A DNA stretch of 32,616 nucleotides from an uncultured Alphaproteobacteria bacterium. Its GTDB lineage: Bacteria > Pseudomonadota > Alphaproteobacteria > Sneathiellales > Sneathiellaceae. Both the position numbers and the translations under genes were made by a program. The stretch lies in the NCBI GenBank assembly GCA_913062525.1, contig CAJXWA010000016.1:1-32616 (forward strand), in the 5' to 3' direction. Under the pieces are notes generated by a model that was given only the letters and a program-made list of their open reading frames with translations, was not told where the DNA came from and ran no database searches. Below are positions 1 through 8,240 of this stretch, piece by piece; within the stretch, counting starts at the first letter, position 1; each line of letters opens with the position of its first letter.

Positions 1-1
1 T

Positions 2-367
2 AAACGCAGCCAGCGGCGGGAAAGCCGCGCTGAGGATATGAAAGATGAAGTGGAAGGAGAGAGTGCTTTCGACGATATTTCCGTGTTCCCTCTGTCAATT
101 CCTCTCATATCGGGGCCCGGCGCCATCGCATCGATTATGTTGTTGATGAGTGCCAACCGTGACAATCTTGTTCACCAAGCAACAGTTCTAATTGTTCTGG
201 CCGTGGTCTTGGTCATCGTCCTTATTCTTTTCTTCTTAGCCCCGCGCTTAGAAAAAATCATGGGAACAACGTTCACGCAAATCGTCTCCCGTGTCCTTGG
301 TGTTATCCTTGGGGCGCTGGCTATTCAATATATCATTGATGGTATAAAGCTCAGTTTTTTAGTTTGA
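2..367 (+). CDS. MarC-family integral membrane protein, C-terminal part (5' end outside window)
   Basis: The frame is open from base 2, so the true start lies left of the window and only about 121 C-terminal residues are visible. After a charged cytoplasmic stretch comes FPLSIPLISGPGAIASIMLL, the hallmark second-repeat segment of the MarC/UPF0056 family (known family feature). Two more hydrophobic segments follow, roughly ATVLIVLAVVLVIVLILFFL and a last helix ending in IIDGIKLSFLV. MarC proteins are inner-membrane proteins of about 200 residues with about six helices; their substrate is not settled, and the old link to antibiotic resistance was not upheld. The deformylase-like gene starts 10 bases after this stop, so the two are probably co-transcribed. 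Family assignment is firm; function is unknown. Confidence 0.85.
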   Translation, partial: KRSQRRESRAEDMKDEVEGESAFDDISVFPLSIPLISGPGAIASIMLLMSANRDNLVHQATVLIVLAVVLVIVLILFFLAPRLEKIMGTTFTQIVSRVLGVILGALAIQYIIDGIKLSFLV

Positions 368-377
368 GGGTGATTTA

Positions 378-890
378 GTGTCTCTTCCTTTAGTGATAGC
401 GCCGAACCCAATTTTCAAACAGAAGGCTGATATGGTTTCAGTGGTGGATGAAAGTGTCAGAGAGATCATCTCTGATATGTTCGTGACACTTTACGCTGAA
501 AAAGGCCTCGGACTTGGGGCTAACATGGTTGGCGTCCTGAAACAGATTATCGTTATCGATCTGGTCGAAGGTGGTGTCAGAGCACCGATTGCAATGATCA
601 ATCCTGAAATTCTGAGCGTGTCGACAGAAGTTCAGACGTTCAATGAGGCTTCTTTAAGTTTTCCAGGTATTGCGGCTGATATCACACGGCCCAGCGAAAT
701 ATCAGTACAGTATCTGGACGAAGAAGGTGATCAGCAGATCTTGGAGGCCAGTGGGTTCCTCGCTACGGTGATCCAGCATGAGATGGATTATCTGCAAGGA
801 CGAACTTTTCTCGATCATCTCTCCCGGACGAAACGCGACACTGTAGTTCGGAAGTATCAGAAACTCCGCAAGCATCTCTCTAATTCTTAA
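378..890 (+). CDS. Peptide deformylase-like protein, probably catalytically inactive
   Basis: This 170-residue protein aligns along its whole length with bacterial peptide deformylase, the Fe(II) enzyme that removes the N-formyl group from nascent proteins. Start is GTG, with GAGGG 7 bases upstream. All three active-site motifs are recognisable but altered. Motif 1 reads GLGLGANM (residues 43-50), so the usual Gln is Met50. Motif 2 reads EASLS (90-94), so the metal-ligand Cys is Ser92. Motif 3 reads QHEMDYL (133-139), so the second metal-ligand His of HExxH is Tyr138, while His134 and Glu135 remain. Loss of two of three metal ligands argues strongly against normal deformylase activity. A genuine def gene must exist elsewhere in the genome. 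The rest of the fold looks intact, so this is a pseudoenzyme rather than decay. Alternative role: ribosome or peptide binding without catalysis (inference). Confidence 0.85.
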   Translation: MSLPLVIAPNPIFKQKADMVSVVDESVREIISDMFVTLYAEKGLGLGANMVGVLKQIIVIDLVEGGVRAPIAMINPEILSVSTEVQTFNEASLSFPGIAADITRPSEISVQYLDEEGDQQILEASGFLATVIQHEMDYLQGRTFLDHLSRTKRDTVVRKYQKLRKHLSNS

Positions 891-970
891 GGCTGAAACC
901 GAGAGCAATTACGGCTGCGTATGAGCACGGATTTCCATAGAAAACGCTTTACATATATTTGAAAATAGTA

Positions 971-999
971 ATTTAATTAATTTGAATAAATTTAATTAA
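971..999. repeat. Two direct copies of ATTTAATTAA ahead of the BCCT gene
   Basis: The 10-mer ATTTAATTAA occurs at 971-980 and again at 990-999, a 19-bp period close to two helical turns. It sits in the AT-rich gap 34-63 bases before the BCCT start codon. It may be a regulator-binding pair, but AT-rich low complexity could also explain it. Confidence 0.35.
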
Positions 1000-1033
1000 G
1001 TCACTGAAACTGTCGTAACTGGGGGAGATTACT

Positions 1034-2662
1034 ATGGCAGAAGACCTTAATGAAAAGAGTTCAAACGGACAGATACAAAGTGATTCAGATCATGAAATTG
1101 GGCAAAATAATATAACGCCTTTCGGGCTTGATATCCATAATCCTGTTTTTTTAGTATCTGGCATTTCTATTATCGGTTTTGTTCTCATCACCTTGATGTT
1201 TCAACAAGGGGCAACTGATTTTTTTGGATGGTTGCGCCCATTCCTTACGTCAACTTTTGACTGGTTTTTCCTCGGGGCAGCTAATATTTTTGTTGTCTTC
1301 TGTTTAGCGTTGATGGTGAGCCCATTGGGCAAAATTCGTCTGGGCGGCGCAGATGCCCTCCCTGAATACGGGTATCTTGGTTGGTTCTCCATGCTGTTCG
1401 CGGCGGGCATGGGTATTGGCCTGATGTTCTTCGGCGTGTCAGAACCTATGTCACACTTCGGATCTTCAATGGGCGGAATATCGGTAGAAAATGGTGTTCG
1501 GACAGACTGGGCTCCGCTTGGTGCGGCAGCTGGTGATCCAAAAGCTGCTGTTGAATTAGCCATGGCGGCAACTATTTTCCACTGGGCGCTTCATCCGTGG
1601 GCGATCTATGCCGTGGTGGCCTTATCTCTTGCTTTCTTTTCCTTCAATCGCGGCCTACCGCTAACGTTGCGCTCAGCCTTTTATCCACTGTTGGGTGAGA
1701 GAGTGTGGGGGTGGCCGGGACATGTTATCGATACTTTAGCCGTGTTTGCCACTTTGTTTGGGTTGGCAACGTCCCTCGGGTTTGGGACGGAGCAAGCACT
1801 TGCTGGACTCAATTATTTATTCGGTTGGGGAACGGGCAATGTTGCGAAAGTCTTGTTGATCACATTTATTACCAGTCTTGCGTTGATTTCTGTCATTCGC
1901 GGTTTGGATGGTGGTGTCAAAATTCTCTCAGAAATCAATATTGTTTTGGCGGGACTGTTGCTCGCTTTCATCATTTTCGTCGGTCCTACAGCTACGATTT
2001 TCGGTACAATTTTCTCAGGTGGCGCGGCTTATATTAAAGAGATCATTCCGCTCTCTATGCCTTTTGGTCGTGAAGATACTAACTTCTCACAAGGTTGGAC
2101 ATCCTTCTATTGGGCATGGTGGATTTCTTGGTCGCCATTTGTGGGTATGTTTATTGCTCGCGTATCCAAGGGACGTTCAGTTCGTGAGTTTATTTTTTGT
2201 GTGATCGTTATTCCAACACTTGTCAGTATTCTTTGGATGGGTGCATTTGGCGGTACAGCCATATCGCAGGTAATTGCGGATGCCGCAGCACCTGTGAGCG
2301 GTGCAGCACTAGAACTCAAACTCTTTGTAATGCTGAAACCTTTGCCATTGGCAACCATTACATCCTTTTTGGGTATAATTTTGGTGTTGGTGTTCTTTGT
2401 TACGTCATCAGATTCCGGCTCCCTTGTCATTGATACGATTACAGCGGGCGGGAAAATTGATGCGCCCGTTTCTCAGCGTGTTTTCTGGTGTAGCTTCGAG
2501 GGGATTGTTGCTGCGACGTTGCTTCTCGTCGGCGGATCCGGCGCCTTAAACGCTCTGCAGGCAATGGCCGTATCAACTGGCTTTCCGTTCACAATTGTAT
2601 TGCTGGTAATGTGTATCAGCTTATTCATGGGGCTACGACAAGCCTATCGTGAAGGGGTGTAA
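1034..2662 (+). CDS. BCCT-family betaine/choline/carnitine-type transporter
   Basis: This 542-residue inner-membrane transporter takes up quaternary-ammonium osmolytes or related compounds. The start ATG has GGGGGAGA upstream at a good distance. A hydrophilic N-terminus of about 35 residues is followed by about 12 membrane helices. The BCCT signature FAAGMGIGLMFFGVSEP lies near residues 122-138, and the Trp-rich helix FYWAWWISWSPFVGMFIARV is clear. The glycine motif is GMGIG (125-129), as in Na+-coupled betaine carriers such as BetP; choline/H+ carriers usually have Asp at the last position, so Na+-coupled betaine-like uptake is the better guess. The C-terminus ends shortly after the last helix and lacks the long osmosensing tail of BetP. 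It is a single-gene unit with an AT-rich promoter region and a terminator-like hairpin right after it. Family is certain; the substrate is inferred. Confidence 0.93.
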   Translation: MAEDLNEKSSNGQIQSDSDHEIGQNNITPFGLDIHNPVFLVSGISIIGFVLITLMFQQGATDFFGWLRPFLTSTFDWFFLGAANIFVVFCLALMVSPLGKIRLGGADALPEYGYLGWFSMLFAAGMGIGLMFFGVSEPMSHFGSSMGGISVENGVRTDWAPLGAAAGDPKAAVELAMAATIFHWALHPWAIYAVVALSLAFFSFNRGLPLTLRSAFYPLLGERVWGWPGHVIDTLAVFATLFGLATSLGFGTEQALAGLNYLFGWGTGNVAKVLLITFITSLALISVIRGLDGGVKILSEINIVLAGLLLAFIIFVGPTATIFGTIFSGGAAYIKEIIPLSMPFGREDTNFSQGWTSFYWAWWISWSPFVGMFIARVSKGRSVREFIFCVIVIPTLVSILWMGAFGGTAISQVIADAAAPVSGAALELKLFVMLKPLPLATITSFLGIILVLVFFVTSSDSGSLVIDTITAGGKIDAPVSQRVFWCSFEGIVAATLLLVGGSGALNALQAMAVSTGFPFTIVLLVMCISLFMGLRQAYREGV

Positions 2663-2671
2663 AGTCTCAAC

Positions 2672-2706
2672 TGTTGGATGTGCATATTATGTTTGTGCAT
2701 CCAACA
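2672..2706 (+). terminator. Hairpin terminator between BCCT and the convergent kinase
   Basis: TGTTGGATG (2672-2680) pairs perfectly with CATCCAACA (2698-2706), with possible further wobble pairs inward. On the plus strand it is followed within ten bases by a T-rich run (ATTTTT). It begins 9 bases after the BCCT stop and overlaps the last codons of the minus-strand kinase gene, so the right arm is also coding. Confidence 0.65.
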
Positions 2707-5449
2707 CTTGTTGAATTTTTGTGGCTAAGTCAGCTTTTCTGAAGGGTTTGTTTAAGAGGACCGCAGTCTCCTTTAACAACTTGTTTCCGGCGAAGGCATC
2801 TTCAGTGTAGCCGGACATAAACATGGTTTTTGTATTTGGATGAATTTCATCTATTTTATCTGCTAACTCAGCACCGTTCAAACCTCCAGGCAACACGACA
2901 TCAGTCAGGAGGAGGTCAACTCTTCCTTCCTTTTGAATGTTCAAGAGAGCAGAAGGGCCATCTTTCGCCTCTCGAATAGAAAACCCCAAGCTGCTGACAA
3001 GTGCGACAACTAAGGTTCGCATGTCAGGGTCATCCTCAACAACTAATACAGTGATATTCTGGGATTTTAGAGCATTCTGTATTCTGGTAGGTGCTACGGT
3101 TACCCGGGCCTCAGATTTGGGCAAGTAAATCTTGACAGTTGTCCCATGTCCCGTTTCTGAGTAGATACTGGCATGGCCACCTGATTGTTTGGCAAACCCG
3201 TAAACCATGCTCAAACCAAGCCCGGTTCCCTTGCCGATCTCTTTCAGTGTGAAAAATGGCTCAAACACGTGCGGTAAAGCATCTTCTGGAATGCCAGTGC
3301 CTGTATCACTGACAGCAAGCATCAGGTAGTTTCCGGGCTCCAAATCAGTTTGGGCACTAGCGTATTCGTCATCCAAAAAGGCATTGCGGGTTTCGATTGT
3401 AAGCGATCCGCCATTGGGCATAGCATCTCGTGCATTAATTGCAAGGTTAAGGAGGGTGTTTTCAACTTGCCCTGGATCAGCAATGCAGGACCACAATTGC
3501 TCATCAGATTGCACACTTATAGAAATAGTTTCACCAAGCGTGCTCTGTAAAATTTTGGTCATGCCTGCAATTTGTTCGTTCAGTTTTATAGTCTTTGGAT
3601 GAAGTTCTTGTTTTCTTGAGAATGCGAGCATGCTTTGCGTAAGCTCCGCACCGCGGGTCGTCATTCTAAGGGCAGTATTGATATGATCGCGGTTCGCTTT
3701 TGGGAGTTCAACCTTGGTCTCTGATAAAAGCTCCAAATTACCTTGAATAACGGCCAAAATATTATTGAAATCGTGAGCGACCCCACCCGTTAATTGTCCA
3801 ATAGCTTCCATTTTTTGTGACTGCTTTAATTTTTCCTCAAGAATCCTTTCGCTGGTTCGGTCACAAGCTGTTCCGCGATAGCCCATAAAGTTTCCATCAC
3901 AATCAAAAATTGGTTTTCCTGAGGTTACCCAATGATAGAGAGTTCCATTTTCAGTGCGATGTTGGTAGCTGAAATTCTTGAAGGGTCGATGATTTTCAAG
4001 GTCATCAAAATGTTCTTTCCAATTATTTCCATCCTGCGGATCCGAGTTTATCTCTCGACGGCTTTTCCCTATATAATTTTTGGTTGGGACACCGGTCACT
4101 CGATGGACTGTATCCGAAAAATAGGAAAACCGTAGGTCGCTGTCCATTTCCCAAAACCAATCAGCTCCCAATTCAGCAAGGTCTCGGAAACGCTCATTAC
4201 TCCCATCTCGCGCTATTTCCAGCTCTTTTTGTTCCGTAATGTCTTGGGAGACACCGAACAGGGATGTTAATTCTCCGTTAGGACCAAATTCCGGTTTTGC
4301 GTAGCCTTGTAGAATACGAAGTTCTCCGTCATTACGCTGAATAGTGTATTCAAACTTGTTGTCCACCGCGTTATTTTTAATTTTTTCCTGCATCTCCAAA
4401 AATAGATCGTTGTGTGGCGGGATCTTCATTTTTTTTGCCATAGCGCGCGTGATTTTTATGTCATTGGGATTAAGCCCATAAATCCGATAAAGTTCGTCTG
4501 ACCACTCAACTTCATTTGTCTCTGGGTATAATCTCCAATGCCCAATATTTGCAAGTTCCTGCGATAAAGCGAGTTCAGCATCGCGCCGTAAAATTGTTGC
4601 TTCTGCTTTTTTGCGGACTGTAATATTTCTTATTATGTTGATTGTCGCAGCCTGCCCCTGCCATTGAGCAGATCCCATACTGATCTCACTATGAAATGAG
4701 GAGCCGTCCAAGCGTAAATGCTGGGTCTCGAAGGTGAAGCTTTCAGAGCGTTCAGCAATAACCTTCAGCCGTTTTTCCAACGTAATTTTCCGTTGCTCAG
4801 GTACAATTAAATTTAAAGACTTGAGGCCGACAAGATCTTCAAATTTGTCTCCACCGAATAAATGCGACGCAGCGTGGTTCGCGTAGACAACATAGCCTTC
4901 AGCTTGGACAATGATTGCGTTGGGGCTCATTTCAAGCAAATCGGCCATTATTCTTCTCGCCGGTGCATCCATGAGCATTTGGTTTGCAGACAAGAGGTTT
5001 GAATTTTTAACGAGTAATCCGACCGAGGTGAAAAAATTAGCGCAAGACAAAGAGCACTCAAATTTTTGGTTGTGCCTGCTAGCAAGATAAAAATGAGCGT
5101 CGGTGTGATCCGATTTAATTAGAAAAATTGTAGTGGTTGAGCTGCCTAGGGTCGAGCTTTTGCTGGAAAGTTGTAGCATGCGGCCGTGAAGGTTCTGACC
5201 CTTGTTGAGCGTGTCTACGAAATCTGCTGTAAAACGCGCGGAACTTCCTGCGGGAAGGTCTTTCGCAAATCGTGAGAGAACCTCAACGCTTTGGTTAGTG
5301 GGAGCAAATCTAATAATGGCTGTTTCATCGGCGCTGATGCCAAACGACAGGGCCTCAGTCGCAGCATCAAGGTTAGGTGAGCCGTCTGTTGAATTGGCAT
5401 CATATTGCGCTAGCGCAATGGAAAAATCTTGATCGTATTGTTGGGTCAT
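2687..5449 (-). CDS. PAS-rich hybrid sensor histidine kinase with C-terminal receiver
   Basis: The frame opens upstream at 5503 (938 residues), but that ATG has no ribosome site. The ATG at 5449, preceded by AAAGTG, is preferred and gives 920 residues. In 938-residue numbering: an unrecognised N-terminal region (1-180); PAS 1 (about 180-300); PAS 2 (305-430); PAS 3 (437-555); a dimerisation domain with GGVAHDFNN and phospho-acceptor His577; an ATPase domain with N-box NLAINARDAMPNGG, DTGTGIP, and GKGTGLGLS; and a receiver (815-935) with acidic EDD, phospho-acceptor Asp868 in TDVVLPGG, and a conserved Lys in NKPF. There are no membrane helices or signal peptide, so it is probably cytosolic. 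No response regulator or effector is adjacent. The signal is unknown; PAS domains often bind haem, flavin or small ligands, but no such residue can be assigned here. Confidence 0.92.
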   Translation of the reverse strand: MTQQYDQDFSIALAQYDANSTDGSPNLDAATEALSFGISADETAIIRFAPTNQSVEVLSRFAKDLPAGSSARFTADFVDTLNKGQNLHGRMLQLSSKSSTLGSSTTTIFLIKSDHTDAHFYLASRHNQKFECSLSCANFFTSVGLLVKNSNLLSANQMLMDAPARRIMADLLEMSPNAIIVQAEGYVVYANHAASHLFGGDKFEDLVGLKSLNLIVPEQRKITLEKRLKVIAERSESFTFETQHLRLDGSSFHSEISMGSAQWQGQAATINIIRNITVRKKAEATILRRDAELALSQELANIGHWRLYPETNEVEWSDELYRIYGLNPNDIKITRAMAKKMKIPPHNDLFLEMQEKIKNNAVDNKFEYTIQRNDGELRILQGYAKPEFGPNGELTSLFGVSQDITEQKELEIARDGSNERFRDLAELGADWFWEMDSDLRFSYFSDTVHRVTGVPTKNYIGKSRREINSDPQDGNNWKEHFDDLENHRPFKNFSYQHRTENGTLYHWVTSGKPIFDCDGNFMGYRGTACDRTSERILEEKLKQSQKMEAIGQLTGGVAHDFNNILAVIQGNLELLSETKVELPKANRDHINTALRMTTRGAELTQSMLAFSRKQELHPKTIKLNEQIAGMTKILQSTLGETISISVQSDEQLWSCIADPGQVENTLLNLAINARDAMPNGGSLTIETRNAFLDDEYASAQTDLEPGNYLMLAVSDTGTGIPEDALPHVFEPFFTLKEIGKGTGLGLSMVYGFAKQSGGHASIYSETGHGTTVKIYLPKSEARVTVAPTRIQNALKSQNITVLVVEDDPDMRTLVVALVSSLGFSIREAKDGPSALLNIQKEGRVDLLLTDVVLPGGLNGAELADKIDEIHPNTKTMFMSGYTEDAFAGNKLLKETAVLLNKPFRKADLATKIQQVLDAQT

Positions 5450-5561
5450 ATTCACTTTACGCTTTATACAAGGTCTTCGAAGACTACCAAACAAGTTACT
5501 CATAAATTACTAAATTATGCATATACCTCAAATTGGATGCGTATAATGTATATTATAGATT

Positions 5562-6296
5562 TCAAAAAAAGGCAGCAGACATTCCCAAGCCAATTAGAAT
5601 TATAAATATTTTGACTTGCTGTTTTGGCAGCCTACGAGCAATGCGAGCGCCAAAGTAGCCACCAATTGTTGCTGATACCATCATGATTGATGCTAATTCC
5701 CAATCAACAATATCTGCAAAAGCAAAGGTGACAATTGACGCGGCTGTAAGGACAAAGGAAAGGGCATTTTTTAGCCCATTCATCAAATTTAAATCTCGAT
5801 ACCCAAGTACAGAAAATAGGGCAAGAAGCACAATCCCCAAACCACCGTTAAAATACCCACCATAAGTGGATACTATGAGCGTGAGCAGCCAGCTTTTAGA
5901 ACTTTGTGATTTTCCTTTAGAGGCCAGATACACTGTAATTTTATCCCCAAAGGCAAATAACGCCGTGGCGAACAGAAGCAGGTAGGGAATGATGATCTTG
6001 AAGGTTTCGCCGGGTGTAACCAGTAACAATAACGCACCAGCGACACCGCCAATAATTGCCAGAAGTATGTATTTTGTAAGCTGGCGGAGCCCGTAGGATC
6101 TTAATTCGCTTAAAAAGCCAAATGCGCCACTGAGATATCCAGGAAAAACAGCAACGGCACTTGTCGCATTAGCCGTAATTGGGGGAAGGCCGACAAAGAC
6201 AAGGGCTGGAAAAGTGAGAAAGCTTCCTCCGCCAGCAATGGAATTCAATGCACCTGCGAGAAATGCGGCGCTAGAAAGCAAAATCAAATCAAACAT
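5562..6296 (-). CDS. TSUP (TauE/SafE) family permease
   Basis: This 244-residue inner-membrane protein has about seven or eight hydrophobic segments. The N-terminal repeat motif LAGALNSIAGGGSFLTFPAL is typical of the TSUP/DUF81 family, which exports or imports sulfite, sulfonates, sulfoacetate and similar organic anions. The second-half repeat is visible as YGGYFNGGLGIVLLALFSV. AGGG lies 5 bases before the ATG. The sensor kinase follows downstream on the same strand, about 112 bases after this stop, so the two may share a transcript, but a functional link is only inferred. No sulfur-metabolism gene is adjacent to point to a substrate. Confidence 0.88.
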   Translation of the reverse strand: MFDLILLSSAAFLAGALNSIAGGGSFLTFPALVFVGLPPITANATSAVAVFPGYLSGAFGFLSELRSYGLRQLTKYILLAIIGGVAGALLLLVTPGETFKIIIPYLLLFATALFAFGDKITVYLASKGKSQSSKSWLLTLIVSTYGGYFNGGLGIVLLALFSVLGYRDLNLMNGLKNALSFVLTAASIVTFAFADIVDWELASIMMVSATIGGYFGARIARRLPKQQVKIFIILIGLGMSAAFF

Positions 6297-6612
6297 TAGA
6301 CCCTAGACTAATTGAAATAAGTTGGGAGTCCCTCTTAAGCATGGATTGCCGTCGGCACACAAGAATTGATCATCCAAGGATGGTTGTTTTCCAATACGTG
6401 GAAATCCGAATTCAACATTCAGAAGATATCTGGTGTGCGAAAAAGAGTGAAATTTATGACTGGTAAACAGTTTGGTGCGAATTGGTTAGGTGAGGCTGAA
6501 CGATTGTCAAAATTTGATTTTCCTGATCCAAACATGGCAAATCAATTGGACTAAGTATACCAATGTTATTAAGGTGTAATGAAATAATAATTCAAAGTAT
6601 ATGGGGGGAGCC
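6297..6612. other. Intergenic stretch between the TSUP and small membrane-protein genes
   Basis: This 316-base stretch separates divergent genes and should hold promoters for both. A 62-codon open frame (6366-6554, plus) starts with TTG without a ribosome site. An internal ATG at 6456 has AAGAG 8 bases upstream and could make a 32-residue peptide, but nothing in it is recognisable. I saw no clear operator or hairpin. Confidence 0.4.
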
Positions 6613-6933
6613 ATGAGCGAGGCAATTGAGCCAATTTGGTGGGTTGGGCCCAATGAAACCGATATTTTGGCATGGATCGCCATCCTATTTGTTATTGCGC
6701 TTGGATTTTGTGTTGTTCACCTTTACGCCCGTTTTGATAAGTGGGCTGAGGAGAAATCAAAAGCTACTCTTTTCTCCACGACGATCCCCACATTATTGAC
6801 CATTGCCCTGTTGTACGAGCTATTTCCGCTAGATCATTTTAGTATCTTGCTTCCCATTTCAGCGGCTTTGTTGGCTGTTACTCGGGATATTATGAAATTC
6901 CTCTCCAAAAAATCTTTCAAAAGGAGTTTTTAG
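6613..6933 (+). CDS. Small inner-membrane protein paired with an HlyD-type protein
   Basis: This 106-residue protein has a first hydrophobic segment (ILAWIAILFVIALGFCVVHLY) and further hydrophobic stretches after about residue 55. Between them lies a charged RFDKWAEEKSK segment. An in-frame ATG occurs at 6601, but the run of Gs in 6603-6608 serves as the ribosome site for the ATG at 6613, so the later start is chosen. The HlyD-like gene begins 4 bases after this stop. The arrangement recalls the E. coli pair yibI-yibH, in which a small DUF3302 membrane protein precedes a membrane-fusion protein. I cannot confirm DUF3302 from sequence alone. A role as membrane partner of the downstream protein is inferred from position. 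Confidence 0.75.
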   Translation: MSEAIEPIWWVGPNETDILAWIAILFVIALGFCVVHLYARFDKWAEEKSKATLFSTTIPTLLTIALLYELFPLDHFSILLPISAALLAVTRDIMKFLSKKSFKRSF

Positions 6934-6937
6934 CTAG

Positions 6938-8137
6938 ATGTTGGAACTCCTATTGACGTCTTTTCCCGTTCTCATTCAATACTGGCGATTAAAACGTCGC
7001 GGGGAACATATCACCGTGTGGAATATGCATTATGCCATATTCACTTGGATGATACTTGCCGCCGTTTTATTTACGACTGTTTTTTATTTTCATCCCAAAT
7101 CCTATACAGGGCTTGTTGCATTCCGACTTGCACCAGTGGTGCCGCAAGTGGGTGGACCCGTAACCAAAGTGTACGTGGAAAATGGGATGCATGTCTCCAA
7201 GGGAGATCTCCTTTTTTCAATAGAGGACTCACGCCAAAAAGCAGATGTGGCAACTGCCACCGCGAAACATGCTGAAGCGAAGGCTTCATTTGCTGTCACA
7301 GGTAAGCAATTAAATATTGTATCGGGTAAAGTAGCTAGTGCTAAAGCGTCTCACAAGCAAATTGCTGATGAGCTTGGAACGAAACAAAAAGCGCGACGGA
7401 AAAATCCAAACACATATAGCCGACGCGAAATCGAACGCCTTCAAAACACATTAGCGACGCGGCAGGGAACATTGAATTCGGCCAGAGCTGAATATGACGC
7501 GATGAAAGTCAATCTAGCTCAAATGCTGCCAGCCCAGTTGGAAAGCGCCAAGGCGGCGTTGATGAAGGCACAAAATGAACTTTCTAAAACTCAAGTGAAG
7601 GCATTTACCGCTGGAACGATCACGCAAATTGCCCTAACGGAAGGGGCGAGCGCCTCACGGATTGTTCGCAGCCCATCGCTGCTGATTATTCCAGATCAAA
7701 AAGAGGGTGTTCCTTTTCGAATGGTCGCTGGATTTTCTCAAACGGCGAATGCTGTTCTGAAGGCTGGGATGCCGGTGGAGGTGGCCTGCGAGACCAATAC
7801 TAATATGCTGATGAGTAACGTGGTTCTGCCAGCTCGGATTGCCTTCAAGCAAGATGCTATTGCTGCGGGTCAGTTTGTTGCAAGTGGGGCCCTTATTGAG
7901 CCAAGGGACAGGGCAAAGCGGGGATCTGTATTGGTCACTATTGAGCTGGCCCATAAACAGCATGAGCCGTTGTTGTTAAACGGAAGTGGGTGTATTGTTC
8001 AAGCCTATACCAATGATCTTCCCGGATTTACAGGGCATGTGATTAGTGCTCTTGGCATTGTAAAAGCTGTTCTCTTTCGCATCAAAGTTTGGGTTTCAAT
8101 GGCTGTTGGTATTGGGTTAATCGGGGGTGGTAGCTAA
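6938..8137 (+). CDS. HlyD/EmrA-type membrane-fusion protein (YibH-like)
   Basis: This 399-residue periplasmic adaptor is anchored in the inner membrane. One N-terminal helix lies at about residues 30-50 (FTWMILAAVLFTTVFYF). A biotinyl-lipoyl-like half-motif follows (VGGPVTKVYVENGMHVSKGDLLF). An alpha-hairpin/coiled coil rich in Ala, Lys and Gln spans about 100-220. The second lipoyl half is VKAFTAGTITQIALTEGA, and a beta-barrel region follows. The hydrophobic C-terminal segment (VWVSMAVGIGLIGG) resembles the tail of YibH-type members. AAGGAG lies 11 bases before the ATG. Such adaptors work with an inner-membrane transporter and often an outer-membrane channel. Neither is encoded here, apart from the small upstream membrane protein, so substrate and partners are unknown. 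Confidence 0.88.
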   Translation: MLELLLTSFPVLIQYWRLKRRGEHITVWNMHYAIFTWMILAAVLFTTVFYFHPKSYTGLVAFRLAPVVPQVGGPVTKVYVENGMHVSKGDLLFSIEDSRQKADVATATAKHAEAKASFAVTGKQLNIVSGKVASAKASHKQIADELGTKQKARRKNPNTYSRREIERLQNTLATRQGTLNSARAEYDAMKVNLAQMLPAQLESAKAALMKAQNELSKTQVKAFTAGTITQIALTEGASASRIVRSPSLLIIPDQKEGVPFRMVAGFSQTANAVLKAGMPVEVACETNTNMLMSNVVLPARIAFKQDAIAAGQFVASGALIEPRDRAKRGSVLVTIELAHKQHEPLLLNGSGCIVQAYTNDLPGFTGHVISALGIVKAVLFRIKVWVSMAVGIGLIGGGS

Positions 8138-8240
8138 CAAATATCAGCTTCAATTTTTTAGCAAAACCTTAATTAGGTGCTCCTATACTTTCGCAATGTT
8201 CTTGTGATGTTGCCTTTGAAAAGTAGTCGGCCAGTACCTG

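Noticed and set aside
5450-5503. Upstream ATG for the hybrid kinase
   Set aside because: No ribosome site precedes it; the nearest GAGG is more than 20 bases away. The ATG at 5449 is a better start, though the longer form is not excluded.
6366-6554. 62-codon plus-strand open frame between the TSUP and small membrane-protein genes
   Set aside because: It starts with TTG, has no ribosome site and shows no recognisable protein pattern. Only an internal 32-codon ATG frame has a weak site. It was kept as part of the intergenic description.
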